Assembly: GCA_948938605.1 (NCBI GenBank)
Contig: CARAIG010000057.1
Location: 1-64,000 of the forward strand
Length of the DNA: 64,000 nucleotides
Reading direction: 5' to 3'
Origin: an uncultured Eubacteriales bacterium
GTDB lineage: Bacteria > Bacillota > Clostridia > Christensenellales > CAG-314
Shown: one piece after another, positions 35,084 through 42,410 of the stretch
How the letters are laid out: each line of letters starts with the position of its first letter
Position numbering within the stretch: the stretch's first letter is position 1
Translations under genes and position numbers: made by a program
The notes under the pieces: generated by a model
The model's database searches: none
Seen by the model: only the letters and a program-made list of their open reading frames with translations
What the model was told of the DNA's origin: nothing

Positions 35084-35773
35084 ATGTTCGTAGTAATAAA
35101 AAGACGTAAATTAGTGTTGGTGTTATTAGCGTTGATAGTTGTGCAGTTAACGCTTACGACAGCGCTGTGCGTCAATCAGTTTGCCGCAAGTTCGCATAGT
35201 CTTATAGACTTTACCGTTGTAATAGATGCCGGACACGGCGGTATCGACGGCGGGGTGGTAAGCAAGTCGGGCGTAAAGGAATCCACTCTTAATTTGGCTT
35301 ATTCCAAAACGTTGGGCGAACTGTTTAAAAACGCAGGTTTTAATGTGGTGTATACGCGTACTACCGAAGACGGTTTGTATGGTTTGCCCACAAACGGATT
35401 TAAGCGTCGGGATATGCAGGAACGCAAACGCATAGCGGAACAAGCAAAGCCTAACATATTAATAAGCGTACATATGAACAAGTTTAGTTCAAGTAACCGT
35501 TCGGGACCGCAAGTGTTTTTCCAGCAGGGCAAAACCGACGGGCAGACCCTTGCGCAATCGCTGCAAAAAGTGCTAAACGACAGTACCGGCAACGCTCACA
35601 GCGCATTAGCGGGCGACTACTACATTTGCCGCGAATTAAACTGTCCTGCCGTAATTGTGGAATGCGGTTTTTTAAGTAACGATGAGGAAGCGGAACTTTT
35701 GCAAACCGAAGATCACCGCCTTAAAATTTGCGAACTTGTTTTTAAAGGCGTGATGTTATATTTGTATCAATAA
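35084..35773 (+). CDS. cwlD: N-acetylmuramoyl-L-alanine amidase, CwlD-like
   Basis: 229 aa. An N-terminal membrane segment or signal (about 9-33) is followed by an Amidase_3 domain. Zinc ligands are visible as His51 in 'IDAGHGGIDGG', Glu66 in 'VKESTLNLA' and His130 in 'ISVHMNKFS'; the catalytic Glu is Glu193 in 'VECGFLSN'. Length and architecture (single catalytic domain, no SH3 or binding repeats) fit CwlD, which removes stem peptides for muramic-lactam formation in spore cortex. The symbol is tentative; a vegetative amidase is the alternative. Ribosome site AAGGTGA. Confidence 0.85.
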   Translation: MFVVIKRRKLVLVLLALIVVQLTLTTALCVNQFAASSHSLIDFTVVIDAGHGGIDGGVVSKSGVKESTLNLAYSKTLGELFKNAGFNVVYTRTTEDGLYGLPTNGFKRRDMQERKRIAEQAKPNILISVHMNKFSSSNRSGPQVFFQQGKTDGQTLAQSLQKVLNDSTGNAHSALAGDYYICRELNCPAVIVECGFLSNDEEAELLQTEDHRLKICELVFKGVMLYLYQ

Positions 35774-35789
35774 AATATGTTTAAAACGA

Positions 35790-35818
35790 TTGCATTTTTT
35801 GCAAATATTTGCTACAAT
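35790..35818 (+). promoter_or_regulatory. Promoter of the 96-aa membrane protein
   Basis: TTGCAT (35790-35795), 17 nt, TACAAT (35813-35818). Confidence 0.55.
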
Positions 35819-35848
35819 TTTTGTATTAACATTAGGAGGTAAATGATT

Positions 35849-36139
35849 ATGTCTAAAAAATCAGGCAACAACGGCGAACGCCATATCAGCCTTAACAAAA
35901 TTGCTTTTTGGCTTTTAGTTGCGGCGGCTGTTATTTACTTAGTCGGCATTATACTTTCCGCCGTAGGTCTTGGCAACATTACGGGTTATTTGCAAGCGGT
36001 AGCTACTGCGGCAATGATTTGCGTAGTTGCAATACTTGCTTGGCGTTTTGTCGCTCACAAGCAAACGGTATGGATTGTATTGTACTTCGTTGTTTTGTTG
36101 GTTGTAATTGCAGGTATCATTATACCGTTGGTTCTGTAA
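35849..36139 (+). CDS. Small membrane protein, three hydrophobic segments
   Basis: 96 aa from ATG 35849, since AGGAGGT is 8 nt upstream but only 2 nt from the ATG at 35843. Hydrophobic helices at about 18-38, 46-66 and 71-94. The N-terminus is basic and polar. No recognised family. Own promoter and terminator indicate a single-gene transcript. Confidence 0.8.
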   Translation: MSKKSGNNGERHISLNKIAFWLLVAAAVIYLVGIILSAVGLGNITGYLQAVATAAMICVVAILAWRFVAHKQTVWIVLYFVVLLVVIAGIIIPLVL

Positions 36140-36162
36140 TTGTAACGATGTAATTTATTTTG

Positions 36163-36201
36163 CTAAACGCGGCCGTAACAACAGTCGCGTTTAGTTTTTT
36201 T
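36163..36201 (+). terminator. Intrinsic terminator
   Basis: CTAAACGCG / CGCGTTTAG perfect 9-bp arms followed by TTTTTTT. Confidence 0.9.
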
Positions 36202-36272
36202 ATAGTGTTTTGCAACGGAGTGTTTTTACCGTTTTAGTGCAAATATAGTTTTACAAACGGAATTTAATTTAT

Positions 36273-36758
36273 ATGATAAACAAAGTAACAGCATATTTAG
36301 ATAATTTAAAAATAAGTTACAGCCTAATCCGCCACGAAGCGGTTGTTACTACGGAAGAATCCCGTCAAGTAATACACGTGGATAACTGTATGTCGTGCAA
36401 AAGCCTTTACGTCAAGGACAAAAAAAGCGACAACTACTATTTGGTAGTGCTCCCGTTCGACGTTAGGGCAAATATGCGCAGATTGGCAAGTTATGTCAAT
36501 TGCGCCAAGTTCGAATTTGCAACCGAGGAAAAGTTGTTTAGCGATTTGCACGTTCACCGCGGCAGCGTGTCGCCGTTTGCGTATTTAAACGAGAATGCGG
36601 AAAAGTACTCGGCGCCCCTTTTAATACACAGGGACGTATGGAATGCCGAACGCGTTAAATTCCACCCCTGCGACAACACTGCAACGGTTGTGTTGTCTTT
36701 GGACGGTTTTAAACTGTTTTTAAAAAGCATAAATAAGGATACGGTAGTTGTCGACTAG
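36273..36758 (+). CDS. YbaK/ProX-type aminoacyl-tRNA deacylase
   Basis: 161 aa, normal for free-standing YbaK-domain proteins. Motifs: 'YSLIRHEAVVTTEES' at the N-terminus, a conserved Lys in 'KSLYVKDKKSDNYYLVVLP', 'LHVHRGSVSPFAYLNE' (typical G-x-VSPF loop) and 'HPCDNTATVVLS' near the end. Such proteins hydrolyse mischarged tRNA, for example Ala-tRNA-Pro. The 'DFR..K' pattern is nearer ProXp/PrdX than Cys-tRNA-Pro YbaK, but the substrate cannot be fixed by eye. Weak ribosome site. Confidence 0.85.
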   Translation: MINKVTAYLDNLKISYSLIRHEAVVTTEESRQVIHVDNCMSCKSLYVKDKKSDNYYLVVLPFDVRANMRRLASYVNCAKFEFATEEKLFSDLHVHRGSVSPFAYLNENAEKYSAPLLIHRDVWNAERVKFHPCDNTATVVLSLDGFKLFLKSINKDTVVVD

Positions 36759-36815
36759 TAAGCGTACCAACGTGAAATTCGGGCTTACGTTAAGATAGAA
36801 ATTTATGTAATAGTA

Positions 36816-36844
36816 TTGACAAATTTATGTGTTTGGCGTATCAT
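36816..36844 (+). promoter_or_regulatory. Promoter of the 77-aa membrane protein
   Basis: TTGACA (36816-36821), 17 nt, TATCAT (36839-36844). Confidence 0.7.
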
Positions 36845-36886
36845 ATAAATAGACATAAAAATTGTTAAAATTTAGGAGGAAAAATT

Positions 36887-37120
36887 ATGTCAGCACTTAG
36901 CGGATTTAACAAATTGCCCAGATTGATTCAAATCATTTTGCTTTTAATTCCCGGCGTTAACTGGTTTACGGAAATAATCGTACGTGTATCGGCTGCGTTG
37001 CACGGAAAAGCAGGCAAACAAATTCTTATTTTGATTCTTGCAATTCTTCCTACCGGCGTATTGCTCGGTTGGATTGACTTGTTCTCTTGCTTGATTCAAA
37101 AGAGACTTATTCTTACCTGA
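36887..37120 (+). CDS. Small hydrophobic protein
   Basis: 77 aa with two hydrophobic segments, about 12-33 and 44-68 (rich in Ile and Leu), and a basic loop between them (HGKAGKQ). AGGAGG is 6 nt upstream. Strong promoter and terminator suggest a well-expressed single gene. The family is not recognised; similar 'IPGVNWFTEIIVR' segments occur in small Clostridia membrane proteins. Confidence 0.82.
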   Translation: MSALSGFNKLPRLIQIILLLIPGVNWFTEIIVRVSAALHGKAGKQILILILAILPTGVLLGWIDLFSCLIQKRLILT

Positions 37121-37164
37121 TTATTTAATAAATTTAACAATTTTGCTATAAGCAGGATAATCGG

Positions 37165-37197
37165 CGTTCCGCGTATAATAATGCGGAACGTTTTTTT
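37165..37197 (+). terminator. Intrinsic terminator
   Basis: CGTTCCGC / GCGGAACG perfect 8-bp arms followed by TTTTTTTG. Confidence 0.92.
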
Positions 37198-37264
37198 GTC
37201 GGTTTTACGATGCAAGCCTGTTTTATCGCTTAGTCGTTTAGTCTTGCGTTATATTGAATTGTGC

Positions 37265-37293
37265 TTGCGGAAAATCCTGAAATATGCTAAAAT
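37265..37293 (+). promoter_or_regulatory. Promoter giving a leaderless mRNA for the transglutaminase-like lipoprotein
   Basis: TTGCGG (37265-37270), 17 nt, TAAAAT (37288-37293). The expected start (+7) is 37300, the A of the ATG. No Shine-Dalgarno is present. Confidence 0.55.
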
Positions 37294-37299
37294 AACGCT

Positions 37300-39207
37300 A
37301 TGAAACGCAAATTATCCATTATATTTATAATTTTAATATGTATATGCGCGCTTACGTTTTTGTCGTCGTGCGACTTGGTATTGGATCTAATTTTCGGACC
37401 TAGCACTCCGTCGGACAAACCCGATACTAATGAACCTCCTGCGCACAAGCATACAATGGTTGCCCAAATGTACACCGGCGCAACTTGCGTAGGTCAAGAC
37501 GAAATTAATTACTTCAAGTGCAGCGGCTGCAACAAGTATTATTTTGACGAAGCGGGCAATGAGGAAATTGCCGATATTTCCGCATTGGAAAAAGGGCATT
37601 TGTTCGTCATTAAGTCAAACTCTGTCGAGCATTACTCCGAATGTAAACTGTGCAATACCGAACAGGAAAATTCCCGCGGGCAGCATTCGTCAACTCGATG
37701 GTGGTACAACGTTGACAGGCATTACAAGGTGTGCGACGTTTGCGGCAGCGAATTTAACAGTGCGTCTCACGACGAAACAGGCTCGTGTTCGGTTTGCGGA
37801 CGTCAAGCGGATTACAAAGCAATTTGCAATGGCAATTACGCATACGAACAGTTGGCGTTGTTGGAAAACGGCGGCAATATGCAAAAACTGTACAACAAAA
37901 TCGACGAACTGGCGTCTTCCGTACACGATGACGTCAACACCAACGCAACAAAACGCGAAATAGGCGAAACTGCCGACGGAACGGTCGTCGAAGCATACGC
38001 GTTTAACGCAATAAGCACAAACGGCTTGGGGATAACCGCCGTTCAAGCGTACGTTACCGTTGCAAGTTACAATCACGACCATCCGTTGTATTATTGGATA
38101 GACAAACAATGCAGCGTATCTGTAAGTCAAATAACCGACAAGGTTTCGTCCGTCACTATTTGCGCCGACGAAAAATACGCAACGGGCGAAGCGCGTTCGG
38201 CACAAAACAAAATACTTTACAACCAAATAGACAAGTACTTGTCGTTAATGTCTGACGAAAGCGACCCTTATTACATAACGCTTGGGCTGCACGACGCAAT
38301 TATCGACGACATTAACTATGCGTACAAATCCGACGGCGTTACGGCGGAAACGGCTTCGTGGGCGCACAATATCGTCGGCGTGTTCGACAACAAATCTGCC
38401 GTTTGCGAAGGTTATGCCAAGGCGTTCCAATTGCTGCTTAACGCGTGCAACGTCAACAACGTTTACGTTACTGGCAGCAGTAAAGGAATAGGGCACGCTT
38501 GGAATACGGTTCAACTTGCCGATGACAACTGGTACTGGTACGATTTGACTTGGGATGACCAACCCAATATGGTTAACGGCAAAATGTACGATTATTTTTG
38601 TAAAACGGATAACGTATTTTCCGTTGACCACACAGTGACCGAACAAAACGTCAACGACCAAATGAACTATTTGTACAACTTGCCTAAAACCGCAACTTTG
38701 GATTATTCGTCGGAAAACTTGGAAATTGACGAACAGTTTACGTATAACGGCGTAACGTACATTCTTGCGGGCTACAACCGTCTTGCGGTAAACAAAGTGT
38801 TGACTGCGGGCACAGACGGCGTTGTAATGCTACCGTCCGAAATCGTCGAAAACGGCAAAAAATTTGCCGTCAAGCAAATCAACGACGAAGCGTTAGCAAC
38901 TTATACTTACGGCGAAAACGGCTCAATATTATCCGTAGCGTCCCCGTCGGTGACCAAATTAGTCATTCCGCAAAGCGTTGACGTTATCTTCAACAAATCG
39001 TTTGTTTCCTGCAAAACGCTTGCGGAAATCGATTTCGAAGACAAAGCAAATTGGCAGCGTTACGCATTGTTCGGCAAGCCCGATTACAAAACGGTAACAG
39101 CCGAACAATTGTCCGCAACTGCGGAAGCGTGCAAACTGATGCAGGAAGTATACAAACCTAATGTGCTGTCGCCCAGTTACGTATATGTTTGGGTAAAAAC
39201 GGCGTAA
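37300..39207 (+). CDS. Lipoprotein with transglutaminase-like domain
   Basis: 635 aa. Residues 1-25 are a lipoprotein signal ending 'FLSSC'. Residues about 45-170 contain His/Cys-rich modules (HKHTM, CSGCNKYY, HYSECKLC, HYKVCDVCG, CSVCG), like those of the lipoprotein at 23.8 kb. Residues about 330-430 are a transglutaminase-like domain with catalytic Cys369 (AVCEGYAKAF), His399 (GHAWN) and Asp415 (WYDLTWDD). The C-terminal part has BspA-like leucine-rich sequence ('KLVIPQSVDVIFNKSF'). Surface-anchored; probably a peptidase or crosslinker on cell-surface proteins, but the substrate is unknown. Confidence 0.9.
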   Translation: MKRKLSIIFIILICICALTFLSSCDLVLDLIFGPSTPSDKPDTNEPPAHKHTMVAQMYTGATCVGQDEINYFKCSGCNKYYFDEAGNEEIADISALEKGHLFVIKSNSVEHYSECKLCNTEQENSRGQHSSTRWWYNVDRHYKVCDVCGSEFNSASHDETGSCSVCGRQADYKAICNGNYAYEQLALLENGGNMQKLYNKIDELASSVHDDVNTNATKREIGETADGTVVEAYAFNAISTNGLGITAVQAYVTVASYNHDHPLYYWIDKQCSVSVSQITDKVSSVTICADEKYATGEARSAQNKILYNQIDKYLSLMSDESDPYYITLGLHDAIIDDINYAYKSDGVTAETASWAHNIVGVFDNKSAVCEGYAKAFQLLLNACNVNNVYVTGSSKGIGHAWNTVQLADDNWYWYDLTWDDQPNMVNGKMYDYFCKTDNVFSVDHTVTEQNVNDQMNYLYNLPKTATLDYSSENLEIDEQFTYNGVTYILAGYNRLAVNKVLTAGTDGVVMLPSEIVENGKKFAVKQINDEALATYTYGENGSILSVASPSVTKLVIPQSVDVIFNKSFVSCKTLAEIDFEDKANWQRYALFGKPDYKTVTAEQLSATAEACKLMQEVYKPNVLSPSYVYVWVKTA

Positions 39208-39228
39208 AATCGGTATTATAGCATTTTA

Positions 39229-39270
39229 AAGCGCACCTTGACGTTTAACTGTCGGGTGCGCTTAATAATT
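39229..39270 (+). terminator. Intrinsic terminator
   Basis: AAGCGCACC / GGTGCGCTT arms, then AATAATTTTTAT. Confidence 0.8.
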
Positions 39271-39334
39271 TTTATCGTTGAGTAAATATATTCGGGTTTT
39301 AATGCATTACAAATTATCTTTGTAAATTTAATTA

Positions 39335-39363
39335 TTGACTATTGACATTTTTCAAATTATAAT
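39335..39363 (+). promoter_or_regulatory. Promoter of the esterase gene
   Basis: TTGACT (39335-39340), 17 nt, TATAAT (39358-39363). Confidence 0.75.
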
Positions 39364-39398
39364 AGTGTGGTAAAATTTATAAATAACGGAGTGGTTTT

Positions 39399-40241
39399 AT
39401 GATCTACGAAAAAATCGATCTTTACAAATATTTCAATATAAAACGCAAATGCGGCGAAGCGGGATATTTAAACATATACGCTCCTAGCGCGGTTGACGGA
39501 ATGAAACCAAAACTGCGTCCCGCAATGCTTATATTAGCAGGCGGCGGATATGCTTTCGTTTCCCAACGCGAAAGCGAACCGGTAGCATTAAAATACCTTT
39601 CAAACGGCTTTGCTTGCTTTGCGTTGGAATACACTGCAAATACCGCCTATCCCGTACCCTTAAACGAGGCGTGTATGGCAATGGCGTATATACGCGAACA
39701 AGCCGAAAAATACCGTATCGACGTCGAACATATCTGCGCTATCGGGTTTTCGGCGGGCGGACACCTTGCAGGAATGTTGGCAACGTTGACCGATGACGAA
39801 GCGTCAAACGCATTGGGCGGCAAAGCAAAACTTGCAAAGCCCAATGCCGTTATACTTGCGTATCCGGTGGTGTCGCTAAACCTGCAAACGCGCGGACAAA
39901 CCCGCAAAGTTATTGCATCGGACGACGAGTCGTTATTCGGCAAACTTTCCGTCGACAAGTGCGTAAATGCAAACAGCGCGCCCGTATACGTTTGGCACGT
40001 TTACGAAGACGACATTGTATCGGTACAGCATTCGTTAATGCTTGCGCAAGCGTATCACAAGGCGGGAGTTCCGTTCGAAATGCACATTTTCGAAAAGGGC
40101 TGGCACGGCGTAAGCGTATGCTCGGCGGAAACGGAAAACGATATGGGCATAGTACAACGTCTTAAAGGCGTAGCCAAATGGTTCGATATGTCGCTCTTTT
40201 GGTTACAAATGCGCGGCTTTTGCGTAGTAACGCAGGGATAG
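39399..40241 (+). CDS. Alpha/beta-hydrolase (BD-FAE/esterase type)
   Basis: 280 aa. Oxyanion-type 'LAGGGYAF' at 46-53; nucleophile elbow GFSAGGH with Ser118; likely Asp in 'YEDDIVS' near 207 and His in 'KGWHGVS' near 230. This matches the Aes/BD-FAE/pectin-acetylesterase-like group, which hydrolyses small esters. No signal peptide, so it is cytoplasmic. AACGGAGTG precedes the ATG. A single gene between two terminators. Confidence 0.9.
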   Translation: MIYEKIDLYKYFNIKRKCGEAGYLNIYAPSAVDGMKPKLRPAMLILAGGGYAFVSQRESEPVALKYLSNGFACFALEYTANTAYPVPLNEACMAMAYIREQAEKYRIDVEHICAIGFSAGGHLAGMLATLTDDEASNALGGKAKLAKPNAVILAYPVVSLNLQTRGQTRKVIASDDESLFGKLSVDKCVNANSAPVYVWHVYEDDIVSVQHSLMLAQAYHKAGVPFEMHIFEKGWHGVSVCSAETENDMGIVQRLKGVAKWFDMSLFWLQMRGFCVVTQG

Positions 40242-40314
40242 CGGTGTAATAGGGCAAGCGCGCTGTGTCGCTTGTGCGGCTTGTCGTGTTAAATATTTAA
40301 ATTTCTAATGTCAA

Positions 40315-40353
40315 CAAAAAAACACGCTCACGTAATAGTGGGCGTGTTTTTTG
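40315..40353. terminator. Bidirectional terminator between convergent genes
   Basis: AAAAAACACGCTCAC / GTGGGCGTGTTTTTT (one G-U pair) with A and T runs on both sides, serving the esterase (+) and rhomboid (-) genes. Confidence 0.9.
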
Positions 40354-40366
40354 TTTAAACATTTAT

Positions 40367-41101
40367 CTACTCGGTAATTTCAACTTCGGTTTGTTTTTGC
40401 TTATTTTTCTTTAATAAATAAAACGGCAGTATAATTACCGTACCCAATGCCAAACCGAGTATTAACGATACGTTGTGGCAAAGCGTCGTCCAACCGAAAC
40501 TGACCACGTATGTCGTCAGCACTCCGTAAATTGCCGCTACTATAATCGTAGGCAAACCAATTTTTTTAAAACTTTTTATATCAAAAAATATCGCCGCAAG
40601 GCTTGTGCCTACAAGTCCGAAAATTCCGCCCGACGCGCCTACGCTCATTTGCGTCATTGTCTGTTCGGCTTGACCGGGCGCTATTGCTAAGTAAAGCGGA
40701 TCTGTGATAAATCCTTGAATAAACCCTATAACAAAAAACATCAAATAAGCCAGCCACCAACCGAAACGCTTTTCGGCATAATTGCCTATAAAATACAAAC
40801 CTACCAAATTGGCAATCAAATGCAGTATATGTCCGTGCAAAAACATATGCGTAAAGTTTCGGTAAATGTTTATTCCCGACGTATACTGTACGCCGAAAAT
40901 TGCCATATGCTCGGTTAAAAGCCCGCCGCAGCTGCCGAATATGTAATTGAATGCAGGCGGAGCGTCGTCATCCCACGCATTGTAACCGGTATATCCTTCG
41001 GGGAAAGGCAAAAACCTGTCTAATAGGTAAAATATAAATAAGACAATTATTAAAATATTTGTTGCCGTAATAAATTTTTTAAAGTTTATTTTTTCTTTCA
41101 T
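40367..41101 (-). CDS. Rhomboid-family intramembrane serine protease
   Basis: 244 aa, six predicted transmembrane helices. Catalytic dyad Ser157 in 'SVGASGGIFGLVG' and His209 in 'CHNVSLILGLALG'. The conserved HxxxN (His94-Asn98, 'HLIAN') in TM2 completes the site. The large L1 loop has 'FTHMFLHGH'. It cleaves transmembrane substrates within the membrane; the substrate is unknown. An XRE regulator lies 206 nt upstream on the same strand. Confidence 0.93.
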   Translation of the reverse strand: MKEKINFKKFITATNILIIVLFIFYLLDRFLPFPEGYTGYNAWDDDAPPAFNYIFGSCGGLLTEHMAIFGVQYTSGINIYRNFTHMFLHGHILHLIANLVGLYFIGNYAEKRFGWWLAYLMFFVIGFIQGFITDPLYLAIAPGQAEQTMTQMSVGASGGIFGLVGTSLAAIFFDIKSFKKIGLPTIIVAAIYGVLTTYVVSFGWTTLCHNVSLILGLALGTVIILPFYLLKKNKQKQTEVEITE

Positions 41102-41307
41102 ATAATTTACCCCGTATTCGATTATATATTAATCGTGCGGTTAAGTCAATAATAAAGATTGTTATGCTTCCGTTCATAATTTGCTTACGCAATTATACCA
41201 AAGATTAAATGAACTTTTTATTTTTACTTGTTGTGCTTGATAGCATAATTCACCTAAGTATAAAAATGCTTTCCGTTTTTACAAAAGGTATTTAAAATAA
41301 AACAGTT

Positions 41308-41517
41308 TTAAGCATTGTCTACTTCACCAAGTAAGTAATCGCACGATACGTCAAAATATCTTGACAGTATTATTACAGCGTTGGAATTTGGTTGACTTAT
41401 TCCTAACTCCCAGTTGGCAATTGCGCTTTTGCTAATATTTGTTTCGAATGCAAGTTGCATTTGAGTAATTTCTTTTTCTTTTCTTAGTTCTTTTAATCGT
41501 TCGGCAAAGTTATTCAT
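41308..41517 (-). CDS. XRE-family HTH regulator
   Basis: 69 aa, just the Cro/CI DNA-binding domain: 'RLKELRKEKEITQMQLAFETNISKSAIANWELG', then 'ISQPNSNAVIILSRYFDVSCDYLLGE'. No effector domain. The start at 41517 overlaps a short palindrome that includes its ribosome site, which suggests autoregulation. It could also affect the rhomboid gene downstream. Confidence 0.92.
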   Translation of the reverse strand: MNNFAERLKELRKEKEITQMQLAFETNISKSAIANWELGISQPNSNAVIILSRYFDVSCDYLLGEVDNA

Positions 41518-41522
41518 TGTTT

Positions 41523-41537
41523 ATACCTCATAGGTAT
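41523..41537 (-). promoter_or_regulatory. Candidate operator overlapping the XRE ribosome site
   Basis: ATACCT-CAT-AGGTAT (6-bp arms, 3-bp centre). On the minus strand the right half supplies GAGGT of the Shine-Dalgarno. The gap 41538-41817 contains no gene that I can support. Confidence 0.4.
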
Positions 41538-41817
41538 TTTAGTCCATCAAACACCTTTGCTAATTGACTGATAGGCAATATAAATAAAATTCACGTCTTA
41601 CCCCGACGGCGCAAGCGAGGAAAACGGCGCAAAAGAAAAAGAAACCGCAAACGCGATTTCTAATTCTGACATAAACGCAGGGTGTGCGTGTACGTTTTGT
41701 TTGGTAGGGTGACGCGGCAAGGGCAAAAGCCCGACCCCCAGCGGACTTAGTCCGCGTGGACAAAAAAGTTAATAAAAACCGATACCAAACTAAGGCGACG
41801 AAGTAAAAAGGAACAAT

Positions 41818-41852
41818 AAAAAGGGGAAAGACACAAAATCTTTCCCCTTTTT
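41818..41852 (-). terminator. Intrinsic terminator of tmRNA
   Basis: AAAAAGGGGAAAGA / TCTTTCCCCTTTTT perfect 14-bp arms, located 34 nt past the tmRNA CCA end on the minus strand. Confidence 0.9.
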
Positions 41853-41885
41853 GTTGTGACTTAAAACGAGTCGTCGCCGCTAATA

Positions 41886-42262
41886 TGGTGGAGGTGACGG
41901 GACTTGCACCCGCGTACCAACGTTAGACCATTTGGCTTTCTTCGTACACAGTTTGTTTTTGTTAAGCAACGGACGGAAAACAAACAAACCAACCGTTGCT
42001 TGCAACAAAAAAGGTTTCGAATTTTAACGTCTTGTTGCCACCGTCAAAGTTCTATTTGCGTTGTATAACGCAGGACATTACGCCACGCAACAAAGCGTAA
42101 GCCTACGAGCCGGTATTAATTAAGCGGCATAAGCCATTCCGAAAGAACGGCTTTCAGTTTTGCTATTGTTAGCGTTTAATTTAGTTTTGCCTTGTTTACG
42201 CAGATGCGCTGCGGTACGCTTACCAAACCTTCTTAACACTGGGCGAATCTAAAAACACCCCC
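41886..42262 (-). ncRNA. ssrA: Transfer-messenger RNA (tmRNA)
   Basis: 377 nt on the minus strand. The 5' end GGGGGTG pairs with the 3' CACCTCC followed by ACCA; the third pair is G-U, the alanine identity element. The T-arm reads GGTGCAAGTCCCGTC. The tag frame at 42120-42173 reads ANNSKTESRSFGMAYAA and stops at TAA. tmRNA rescues stalled ribosomes with SmpB (not in this window). The tag ends AYAA rather than the common ALAA. Transcribed from a promoter at 42283-42311. Confidence 0.95.
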
Positions 42263-42282
42263 GTATAAAGGCTAGCGGTAAT

Positions 42283-42311
42283 ATTATACGTCATAACGGC
42301 TTAAAAGTAAA
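42283..42311 (-). promoter_or_regulatory. Promoter of tmRNA
   Basis: On the minus strand TTTACT (42306-42311), 17 nt, TATAAT (42283-42288), leading to a start near 42276 and a 14-nt 5' precursor. Confidence 0.6.
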
Positions 42312-42355
42312 CTTAAAATGCACAAGCATTTTTTTATAAATTTAAATTTGTGCTA

Positions 42356-42384
42356 TGGACAAATTGAAACCGTTGTACTATAAT
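42356..42384 (+). promoter_or_regulatory. Promoter of the uL15-tailed membrane protein
   Basis: TGGACA (42356-42361), 17 nt, TATAAT (42379-42384), with a GGGAGG ribosome site before the ATG. Confidence 0.65.
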
Positions 42385-42410
42385 TGTATTAACATTCTGG
42401 GAGGCAAAAG

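Noticed and set aside
41560..41763. 67-codon - strand ORF in the gap between the XRE gene and tmRNA
   Set aside because: Low-complexity Arg/Cys/Phe translation, no ribosome site, overlaps the tmRNA 3' flank.
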